Part shown: positions 7,994-19,900 of the stretch, one piece after another
How positions within the stretch are numbered: the stretch's first letter is position 1
Layout: each line of letters opens with the position of its first letter
From: JAHBNG01 sp039028975
Lineage (GTDB): Bacteria > Chloroflexota > Anaerolineae > Caldilineales > Caldilineaceae
Direction: 5' to 3'
DNA: 64,000 bases
Assembly (NCBI GenBank): GCA_039028975.1
Contig: JBCCHB010000024.1
Span: forward strand, 1-64,000
Notes under the pieces: model-generated
Seen by the model: the letters and a program-made list of their open reading frames with translations, nothing else
Told to the model about the DNA's origin: nothing
Databases searched by the model: none
Program-made: the position numbers and the translations under genes

Positions 7994-10900
7994 GTGTCTG
8001 AACTACCCCCGAACTTATCAACACTGGTTGACTTATTGCAGTTTAGGGCTTCCGTACAGCCCCACCAGAGAGCATACACGTTTCTTATTGACGGTGAACT
8101 CGATGCGGTTCATCTGACCTATGCAGAGCTGGACGCTCAGGCTCGCATGATCGGCGCGACCCTGCAAGCCAAAGGCTTGGCGGGGGAACGCGCGCTCCTG
8201 CTTTACCCACCTGGGTTAGAATTTATTGCAGCCTTTTTCGGCTGTCTCTACGCTGGCATCGTGGCCATTCCCACCTATCCGCCCAAACGCAACCGTCCGG
8301 ATCAGCGAATGCAAGCCATTGTTGCCGATGCCCAAGCCACGGTTGCCCTCACTACAGGTGCGATGTTGGCGAATCTAGAAAGCCATCTGGCTCACGTGCC
8401 AATGTTACGCGAGATGCACTGGTTGGCAACTGACGAGATTGAGGATGCCTTGGCCGCAGCTTGGCAGGTACCATCAGTAGATGGGCAATCATTGGCATTT
8501 CTTCAATATACGTCTGGCTCTACCGGGACTCCCAAAGGCGTGATGGTTAGCCACGGCAACATTTTGGCCAACGAAGAGATGATTCAGCATGCATTTGGCC
8601 ACTCGGAGCAGACCATCTTCGCTGGATGGCTGCCCGTCTTTCATGATATGGGATTGGTTGGGAATGTCCTCCAACCACTCTACCTCGGCATTCCATGTAC
8701 GTTAATGTCTCCAATAGCATTCCTGCAAAAACCGGTTCGCTGGCTTCAGGCGATTTCACGCTACAGTGCGACCACAAGTGGTGGCCCAAATTTTGCCTAC
8801 GATCTTTGTGTACGCAAAGTGACGCCAGAGCAGTGTGCCGATCTGGATCTGAGCAGTTGGACCGTCGCCTTCAACGGGGCAGAACCAGTGCGTGCCAAAA
8901 CGCTTGAACGCTTTACCAAAGCCTTTAAACCGTATGGCTTCAGCCCCGCAGCATTCTATCCCTGCTATGGCATGGCAGAGACGACCCTATTTGTCACAGG
9001 TGGTTTGCAAACAGAGCTACCCATTACGACTCATGTAGACCGGGCTGCCTTGGAAGAAGGTAAGATTGTCACCACGCCCAGCAATGAGCAAGAGAGTTTT
9101 GCCCTAGTCAGTTCAGGGCGACACTGGTTGGACGAAGAGGTTTTGATTGTTGATCCAGAGACTGCTGTGCCATGCCCGCCCGATCGAGTCGGTGAGATCT
9201 GGGTCAGTGGCGAGCACCTGGCCCAAGGCTACTGGCAGCAGGAGGAAGCCACGCAAGAAACCTTTGAAGCTCGTCTCGCCCATGCTGGCTCTGGGCCATA
9301 TTTGCGCACTGGCGATCTTGGTTTTCTACAAGACGGGGAACTCTTTGTCACCGGTCGCCACAAGGATCTCATTATTCTGAATGGCCGCAACTACTATCCG
9401 CAAGACATTGAATTGACGGTAGAAGAGAGCCACCCAGCTCTGCATCGTGGTTGTGGTGTGGCCTTTAGTATAGAAGATGAAAACACAGAAAAATTGGTAA
9501 TCGTCCAGGAGATTCAACGCACCTACCTACGCAACCTGGACTCAGCCGGGGTCTTCAAAGCCATTCGCCAAGCCGTGGCATATGACCATTCCCTGGAAAT
9601 CGAGGACATCGTTCTGCTCAAGACCACGGCCATGCCCAAGACCTCGAGTGGTAAACTGCAACGCCGTGCTTGTCGGGCTATGTATTTGGCCGATACGCTC
9701 CAAGAGATCGCTCGTGAGCAACTTCAGCCACAAGCAGCGACGAGCAATCTTTCGGGGGTTGATGAAACCGCTGGACAGGCAGAAGCATCAATAGCTGAGG
9801 CTCCTGTAACCGATGCTGCTGTAATTAATGCAGCGGTAGTTGATGTCCCTGTAGTTGATGTCCCTATAGTTGATGCCCCTGTATCGGCGGACCCAGAAAC
9901 GAACGCTCTGAATGTGGGAGCAACAAGTACCGGCATGGAATTTAGCCTAATGTACTTCTCCAGTCAGGAAGCTGAATATACCACCGATAAATATTGCCTA
10001 TTTGTTGAGGGCGCTCGCTGGGCCGATGAGCACAACTTCACGGCCATTTGGACACCCGAGCGACACTTCCATGCCTTTGGCGGTCTCTATCCCAATCCGT
10101 CAGTGCTGAGTGCTGCCTTGGCCACAATCACCAACCGCATTCGCCTGCGCGCCGGGAGCGTGGTCCTGCCGCTGCACCATCCAGTACGTGTGGTCGAAGA
10201 GTGGGCCGTTGTAGACAATCTCTCCCAAGGGCGGGTGGATTTGGCCGTTGCCCAGGGCTGGAATCCAAACGACTTCATCCTTGCACCCGACAACTACGAA
10301 GACCGAATTGGGCATTTACTCTCGGGCATAGAGACCATGCGCCAACTCTGGCGTGGTGAGAGCCTGACCTTCCCCAATGGCAAAGGTGCCGAAACAGATG
10401 TCCGGGTCTATCCACTGCCTCAGCAGCCCGAACTGGCCATTTGGCTGACTTGTAGTGGCAGCATCGAGCGTTTTGTCGATGCGGGGGCTGCGGGTGTCAA
10501 CATCCTAACGGCGCTTCTTTTCCAATCGGTTGAGGAATTGGCCGAAAAATTGGCCGCCTATCGCACCGCTCGTGCCGAAAATGGCCATGATCCCACCACT
10601 GGCCATGTGACCCTCATGCTGCACACCTTTGTGGCCGAGGATATGGACTTCGTGCGCGACACGGTCCGACCGCCTCTGATAGAGTACTTAAAGACATCTG
10701 TCAATCTTTGGCGTCATGGTGCCAAGAGCCTAGATGATCTGACATCGTCCGAGCAAGAGAATCTGCTGAACTACGCCTTTGAGCGCTACTTCCGCATGAG
10801 TGGTCTCTTTGGAACGCCAGAAAGTTGCCAGCCCATGGTAGAGCAATTGCAGCAAGTCGGTGTCGATGAAATTGCTTGTCTCTGCGACTTTATACCCGAC

Positions 10901-13900
10901 ACGGATGTGGTTCTGAACCATCTACCTTCCCTAGATCGCCTGCGCCAACTGATGAATGCTCATGACTCGGATGCTCATGACTCGGATGCTCATGACTCGG
11001 ATGCTCATGACTCGGAAAAAAGTGACAGGATTCATGATTCCGTAGCCCAACGTGAGCCAGAGGTTGCAACAGCTCAAGAGGCGGCCGTTCAGGTAGCACC
11101 AACCAATCTCCATGTGAACCAATTGAATGGTACAGGTTCAACGGCTGCTCCGGAGGCAGAATCGACGGTTGGCTCGACGGCCCCAAAGCATTCAGACACG
11201 AATGTGCCTTCGTTCAACGAGCGTCAACTACTGCGCCAAATCCAAGGCTACTTGCGTCAGCGTATTGCCCGTACCCTATCGCGTTCCACTGACGAAATTG
11301 ACCTTACGCGCGACTTCCGCAGCCTTGGCGTCAACTCGTTGAAGGCCATTGACTTGATGAACGGATTAGGTGAGGAAGTTGGTGTAACGCTCTCTCCCAC
11401 AGTCTTATTTGAGTCACCCACAATCGGTGAACTGGCCCAATACTTTGTCGATGAGCATGGCCTGCTTTGGCACAATTATCTTCAGGACAGTGACATCCAG
11501 AGTCGTGATATCCAGAACAGCGACAACCAGAGTTGTGACATTCAGAACAAAGAAGATAACTCTTCAGCAGACCACACGCTAACGGAAGTTGAGCTAACAA
11601 AAGCGGTATCACATGGGAGCATAGATTCCGACGATCAGGCAGCCGAACGCGCAGGAGATATGGCGGTCATCGGCCTAGCTTGTCACTTCCCACAGGCCAG
11701 TAACCTGGAAGAGTACTGGAGCTTATTGAGCGAAGGTCGGTCCGCCATTCAGGAAGTTCCAGCGGACCGCTGGCCAGCCCAAGCCTACTATGACGCAACA
11801 GGCCAAAATGGACGCAAAACCTACTCTCGCTGGGGCGGCTTCCTAGATGATTTAGATCTCTTTGATCCGAACTTCTTCGGTATTTCACCCCGTGAGGCCC
11901 GGCTCATGGATCCGCAGCAGCGTATCTTTTTGGAGGTGGCTTGGCAAACAGTGCAGCATGCCGGTTACGCACCCCAGGCAATTCCCCAAACAGGAGTCTT
12001 TGTCGGCTGTAGCAATACCAACTATTACGAACGGATTCGTCCGCAATTGACCGTCGAAGATGCCAGCGCCGGTGTCGGCAACCAGAATGCCATCATAGCC
12101 AACCGTGTCTCGTACCACTTTAACTTTAACGGTCCATCACTGGTCGTCGATACCATGTGTTCGTCGTCGCTAGTTGCGCTACACCTAGCTCGTCAAAGCC
12201 TGCTCAGCGGTGAGTGCGAGACTGCCCTGGTTGGCGGCGTCAATGCCTTACTCTCACCCGAGTATTACGTTGCAATGAGCCGCATGAAAGCCCATTCCTT
12301 TGATGGTCGATGTAAGACATTTGACCAGGATGCAGACGGGATTGTCTTTGGTGAAGGGGCAGGTGCAATCTTGCTGAAACCATTCGCTGCGGCCCAGGCT
12401 GACGGGGACACGATTTACGCTACCATTAAGGGCAGCGCGGTCAATCATGGTGGGCGGGCCAATGGACTAACAGCACCCAATCCCCGTGCCCAGGCTGAAC
12501 TCGTGGCAGCCGCCCTTGAAGAGGCCAATGTAACGGCGGATTCTATCTCCTATGTTGAGGCCCACGGTACCGGAACAGCGCTAGGGGATCCCATTGAAAT
12601 TGAGGGGCTGACTCAAGCCTTTCGCCGTCAAACGGACGCGCGCAACTTCTGCGCAATCGGTTCGGTCAAGACCAACATTGGTCACCTGGAGCCAGCCGCC
12701 GGAATTGCCGGTTTGGTCAAAGTGGTTCTCTCGTTACAGAATGAGGCCCTACCGCCCAGCCTGAACTTTAGCCAGCCCAATCCACTGATTCCCTTTGCCG
12801 AGAGCCCATTCTATGTGAATACAAAATTGACCCCTTGGGCCGCAACAGATGCGCCTCGGCGTGCAGGCTTGAGCGGCTTTGGCATCGGCGGTAACAACGC
12901 TCATATCATCATTGAAGAGGCCCCTGCCTCATCAAAATCGGCCTCATCAAAAATCGGTTCGACGGCCGGTTTGACTGGGGAACGAGCCTCAAACGAATCA
13001 GCTATGCAAGATAAGGATGGCCAGCTACTCACCTTGTCGGCCAAGACGGAGAATGGTTTGTATCAGACGGTGGCCGACTATGCCCAATTTTTGAGCCAAA
13101 CGCCTGCCGATCTTGCCGATATCTGCGGCACGAGCAACGTCAGCCGAGCAACGCTACCTCATCGTCTGGCGATTCTGGCACAGAGCAAACCTGATCTGCA
13201 AACCAAATTAACGGCCCTAGCTTCGGGAGAGCAGGTTAAGAGCACACGCATGGGGATCATTCCTCAAGAGACGCCACCACTGGTCTTCCTCTTTACCGGG
13301 CAAGGTGCCCAAGCGCCAGACATGGGACGACGGCTCTATGAGACGCAACAGGTTTTCCGCAGTACACTTGACAAGTGCGATGAGATCTTACGGCCCCATC
13401 TGGATCACTCTCTCATCGAGATTATGTATCCGCAGGAAGACGAACAGGCCGAGCTGATCCATCAAACCAGATATGCCCAACCGGCCCTCTTTGCCCTTGA
13501 GTACTCCTTGGCTCAAATGTGGGCATCTTGGGGGATCGTCCCGGACATGGTGCTCGGACACAGCTTGGGCGAATTGATTGCGGCCTGTGTTGCAGGCGTA
13601 TTCGACCTGGAGGAAGGGCTGGAATTTGTGGCAAAGCGCGGGCAACTTATGCAGTCCCTGCCCGATGACGGTCTCATGGCGACGCTCTTTGGACCTTACC
13701 AAACCATTGCCAATCTAGTCGCACCCCAGGCAGAAAACGTCTCAGTGGCCGCCATCAACGGACCCACAACCTCTGTCATTTCTGGTGAGACCATGGCCGT
13801 GAACGCCCTGCTAAAACAGGCAGAGCAAGAAGGCATAGATTACCGTCTGCTTTTGACCTCTCATGCCTTCCATTCACCACTGCTCGAGCCAATTGTGGCC

Positions 13901-16900
13901 GACATGCTTGAGCTTGCTCAGACGCTCCCTAACCGAGTTCCGCAGATTCCGCTGATGACGAACCTCAGCGGAAGACCCTGGCCCGAAGGCATGGGGCCTG
14001 ATGCACAGTACTGGGTCAATCAGATGCGTAGCCCAGTCCAATTTGCGGCAGCCATGGAATACTTGTTCCAGCAGGGATATAGCCACTTTCTGGAAGTTGG
14101 CCCAACGCCGACCCTACTCAAGATGGGCAAGCGCTGTGCCGACGAGAATCGAACGCTGGCTTGGTACCCAACATTGAACGCAAAACAAGATGACTGGCAC
14201 GTCCTTCTCGAAGCCGTCAGCCAGCTCTACGTTCAGGGCTTTCCAATTGAGTGGGAGGCATTGCACGCAGGTCATCCCTATCAGCGGGTTGCGCTGCCAG
14301 CCTACCCATTTGAACATCGACGTTTCTGGGCGGATCTACCAACAGCCGCTACTCGAGGGCCTGACCATGACACGGCACTGGCGAATGATGGCCTTGAAAA
14401 GCAGAGCGATATGAAACGACTTACCGCGCAAACAGAGTCGGATACTTTAATTTCTGATATGGCTTTACACTCTCAACCAACCAGTCATCAGCCAGGCACC
14501 GCGACGCAACCCATCGCTATGGCCCAATCAACCCCGCTCGACCAACGCCAATACGTTTTGGACGAATTGAGTCAATTGATGGCCGGACTGTTAGAAGTGG
14601 ACCATAGCGAAATCAATATTCACCAATCCTTTATGGAAATGGGAGCAGATTCACTCTTGTTGATCAACGCGGTTCATAAGATCGAAGCGCAATTTGGGGT
14701 ACGGATTAAGATGCGTCAATTCTTTGACGAGATTCCAACTCTAGATGCCGCTGTCTCTTACATCGATTCCCAAGTGACCCTGGATCTGTCGCCAGCGATT
14801 GAGCAACCGACTGTGCCAGGAGTAGAATCAACGCCTATGCAACCAGCAATGCAGGTGGCTGTAGAGGACCAGGCTGGTGTAGTCCAAGACGCAGTACCCC
14901 AAACAACTGGAGTCCAGCCAGCTATGCTCCAAACCGGACCGACTCAAACAGCATCCAACGAGTTAACGACGCTCTTTGCCCAGCAGTTGGCCATCATACA
15001 GAGTCAGTTGGACTTGTTAGGTCAGCGGCCTGCTGAGCAAACCACGCTTCCACCAGCAGTGGCCCCTCAGCAACCGACTGACCATCAACCGACTGGCCAT
15101 CAACCGAGTGGCCATCAACCAACTGTGGGGCAATCAACCCAGCAGAATCAGCCCTTGCCCGCTGTGATGCATAATCATAGTGGCCCAGCTAAGAATGGTG
15201 CGATGACTCACCCAGCTACCACCTATAGCAACGGTACGTCAGCCAATGGGAATCCCCAAGGGGATCCACTTGTCCCATCGCCCCAATCCAGCCAGAATGG
15301 AGCCGATGGAACCAAAGCATTTAGTTCGCTCCGGCCCAAGGACACGTTGACCGGACTGACTGAAGAACAAGAGACATACCTAGCGGTCTTTCGAGAGCAG
15401 TACATCAAAAAGACCGCTCATTCCAAGCGCATCACCCAAATGCACCGCTCCGTGTTAGCAGACAATCGAGCTTCGGCCAGCTTCCGACCCTCGCTCAAGG
15501 AGTTTGTCTATCCAATCTCGGCGACTGGCGGCAAGGGCTGTCGCATCTGGGATGTGGATGGCAACGCCTTCATCGATATCTGTATGGGATACGGGGTCAA
15601 TCTCTTTGGCCACAATCCATCTTTTGTTGAAGAGGCGCTTGAGAAGCAGCTTAAGGAAGGGTGGGTACTAGGCCCCCAGAGTCCACTAGCAGGGGAAGTC
15701 GCTCAACTCATTCATGACCTAACAGGCATGGAGCGTTCAGCCTTCTGCAACTCCGGCACGGAAGCGGTAATGACAGCCATCCGGCTGGCCCGTGCCAAAA
15801 CCGAACGAAACAAAATCGTCATCTTCAGCGGCTCTTATCACGGGACTTTTGATGGTATCTTGGCCATGGCAGACCCCAATGATCCGCTCTCAAGCCGACC
15901 TGTGGCATCAGGCGTTACGCCTAGCTTGATCAACGATGTGATGGTTCTTGACTATGATAAAGCCGAATCGCTAGAGCTGATACGAGACCATGCCCATGAA
16001 ATTGCTGCGGTTTTGGTCGAACCCGTCCAAAGTCGACACCCGAATTTGCAGCCACAGCACTTCCTGCACCAACTGCGCCAGCTTACGCAGGAGCACGATG
16101 TGGCGCTGATCTTTGACGAAATGATTACCGGCTTCCGAATCCATCCAGGCGGTGCCCAGGCCCACTTTGGCATTGCCGCCGACTTGGCCACCTACGGCAA
16201 GGTTGTAGGCGGCGGGTTACCCATTGGCGTGGTTGCTGGCAAAGCGGACTACATGGACCGGCTGGATGGTGGCATGTGGCGCTTTGGTGACGACTCCTAT
16301 CCAGCCGTAGATACGACCTTTTTTGCCGGTACCTTCTGCAAACATCCTTTGGCCATGACCGCTGCCCATGCTGTCTTGACCCAGCTTAAGGAGGAAGGCC
16401 CAGCGTTGCAAAGCGCGTTGAATGAGCGTACGGAGCGGCTGGCAACGACCTTAAACGATTACTTTACCCAAGAAGAGCTGCCGATTTCGATTGTGTACTT
16501 TGGCTCCCTCTTCCGCTTTGACTTTCGACAAAATCTCGATCTCTTCTTCTACCATCTGCTGGCCAAGGGCGTCTATGTTTGGGAAGGACGCAATTTCTTT
16601 CTCTCCACAGCCCATACAGATGAGGATATCGATATCCTTGTTCAGGCTGTCCAGGAGAGTATTCTCGAGCTGCGGGCCGGTGGCTTTTTGCCGCCTCGGC
16701 CACCCCATCTGCCCAGCCCGCCTCATGTGCCATCGCCGCCTACCAATGGTCTACGCAGCGACAACTATAGGGAGCAGGTAAATGCCGTTCCCTCTGTTGA
16801 ATCGGTTGCTCCAGATACGTCAGGTGCGCCGGTTGCCACGGTACGGTTGACGGCAGCTCAGCAGCACTTGTGGATTCTTGACCAGATTAACCAGAGTGGC

Positions 16901-19900
16901 TCTGTGGCCTACAATGAGTCTCTGCTGATGAAGCTGGACGGAGCGTTGGTCATCGAGCAGATATCTGCGGCGCTTCAGCAAGTTGTTGCTCGCCACGAAG
17001 CCCTGCGAACAGTCATTGATGCATCTGGAGAAAGTCAACACATTCTACCGACCATGGACGTACCCATGACCGTGGTTGACTTCGTAAACCCAGACGCGCA
17101 AGGGCAGAAGGCGGCTTTGGAGCAGTGGCTAACCGAGGAGAGCCGAAAACCCTTTGATCTGGTTCATGGACCCCTGATGCGAACCGCTATGGTCAAGGTC
17201 GCTGCCGACCAACATCTCTTCTTGCTAACGGTTCACCATATTGTGGCTGATGGCATGTCGGTGGGCATTCTGTTGCAGGAGATGGTTCAAGCCTATGAAG
17301 CATTGGGCCAGGGCAATATGGTCCAATTGCCTACCCCAATGCCCTTTTCCGATTATGTTCGACGCCAACTTGCCGCCCGGCATAGCCCAGAGATGCAGCA
17401 ACACGCAACATACTGGCACCAACAATTTGCTCAGGAGCCACCCGTTCTTGAGTTACCATCAGACAAGCCACGCCCACCGGTCATGAGCTACCAGGGGGGG
17501 CGCCACTCCGCTATCCTGAGTGGCGCATTAACTGAGGCATTGAAGCGCTTCTGTAAGCAAGAGCGGGTAACGCCCTTCATGGCCCTCTTGGCTCTGTACA
17601 CGCTTCTCCTGCATCGCCTCTCGGGTCAGGACGATCTGGTGGTTGGCTTTCCGGTTGCTGGTCGTGGTGAAGGAGAATTTGAGAGCTTGGTGGGATACTG
17701 CACCCATATGGCACCCATACGCAGTCAGTTGGTGGGCAACCCATCCTTTGCTGACTACCTGAAGCAGATCCGTGACTTGGCCCTGGATGCCTTTGAGCAC
17801 CAAGCCTATACCTTTGCCTGGCTTCTGGATGAGCTGAAGATGGAGCGGGACACCAGCCGGCCGCCGCTCATTACCGCTGGCTTCAACCTGGATTCATCTG
17901 TAACGTTACCAGAGGTGCCAGGGCTACAGCTGGCCTACCAGCCTATGCCGCTCAAGCAGGCCAAATTTGATCTGGATCTGAATGTGACCGAATCGGCAGG
18001 AGAGTTGTTCCTCGATCTCGAGTACAACAGCGACATCTTCCTGCCCGAGACCATTGCCCGCTGGATGAACCACTTTGAGTGTTTGCTCAATTCTGTTCTG
18101 ACTGACGTAACTTGCCCAGTTCAGCAGGTGGCGTTGTTGACGACCCAAGAGCGAGACGAATTAATTTGGGAACGCAACCAGACAGTCATGCCCTTCCCTC
18201 AAACGGCCACCTTCTCGGAACTGTTCGAAGAGCAGGTGGTTCGCACGCCGGACCGGATTGCCGCCGTCTGTGGCGAGCAGAAGCTAACCTATGCCGAACT
18301 CAATGTGGCGGCAAATCGGCTGGCCTACCAGCTAGTGAAAGAGCAGGTTGGCCCCGAAGTCGTTGTGGCCTTGCTGGCCGACCGTAGCTTGGAATTTCTG
18401 ATTGCCGTTTTGGGAATCTTTAAAGCTGGGGGAGCCTATCTGCCCCTAGACCCACGCTACCCCGCGGCTCGTATCGGTCAGATTATCGAGCAGAGCCAAG
18501 CGCCCCTTGTTCTAATGACTAGCAAATTCTCTGAACGTGTGGCCGAAAGTTTGGCTGGGATAGCCAGTACCCATAAGCCCGTCGCTCTAGATATCAACCA
18601 GTTGATCGAAAGTGAAATCTCAAGGGAGAATTTGCCATCACGTGCCGAAGCCCAGACATTGGCCTACGTTATCTACACATCTGGTTCTACGGGCAAACCC
18701 AAGGGAGCCATGGTCGAACAGGTGGGCATGATCAATCATCTCTATGCCAAGATCAACGATCTCGACCTAGTGGCAGAAGATATCATTGCCCAGACTGCTT
18801 CCCAATGCTTTGACATTTCGGTTTGGCAATTTCTGGTAGGGTTGATCATGGGTGGTGAAACACGCATCTATGATGATACGGTTGCCTATGACCCACCTGA
18901 ATTAATTCGCCAAGTTGCCGACGATCAGGTGACCATTTTAGAGACTGTTCCATCCCTCCTGCGGGCCATGTTAGATGGTACATCGGCTGATGGCATTCAG
19001 CTTTCGACAGATGGCAATCCAGAGACACAAAACTCAAGTGTACAAAACGGGGGCTATGGCGCACTGCGGTGGCTGTTGATTACCGGTGAAGCAGCACCGC
19101 CAGAGTTGTGTCGAGTGTGGCTAACCCAGTATCCAGAGACGCCCATGCTGAACGCCTACGGTCCCACAGAATGTTCCGATGATGTAACCCACTATCGCAT
19201 CGATACCGTGGCGGCTACGGACGTAATGAATATGCCCATCGGACGCCCTGTTGGCAATATGCAGATGTATATTCTCGACGAGCATCTAGAGCCAGTTCCA
19301 CAGGGTGTACAGGGTGAACTTTATGTGGGTGGCATCGGCGTGGGCCGTGGGTATCTGTACGACTCGGAGCGAACAGCGGCAGCCTTTATGGCGGATCCAT
19401 TCCAGCCTGGGGGCCGCTTCTACAAAACGGGTGATTTGGCTCGCTATCTTCCCGATGGCAACATCGAATATCTGGGACGCATCGACTTCCAGGTTAAGAT
19501 TCGAGGCTGTCGCATTGAATTGGGAGAAATTGAGACGGCCCTCACTCAACATCCTCAGGTTCGTGATGCAGTGGTGACCGTGCAAAAGAATCCTGCGGCT
19601 GACAAGGTTCTGGTAGCCTATGTGACCAAGAGCATGGATACCGAGGCTCCCACTATTCCAGAGCTGCGCCGCTTTATGCAAAGCAAGCTGCCCATGCACA
19701 TGGCACCTTCTTTCTACCTGGTACTAGAGCAACTGCCCTTGACGCCAAACGGAAAGATTGATCGTAAACGGCTGCCTTTGCCCGACTTCGACAGCATGGA
19801 AGAGCGAGCCATCACACCGTTAGAATCCGACACGGAGAAGCTGCTTGGGGCACTCTGGGTAGCGGCGCTGGGCATAGAGAGAGTGGGTCGCCACGACAAC

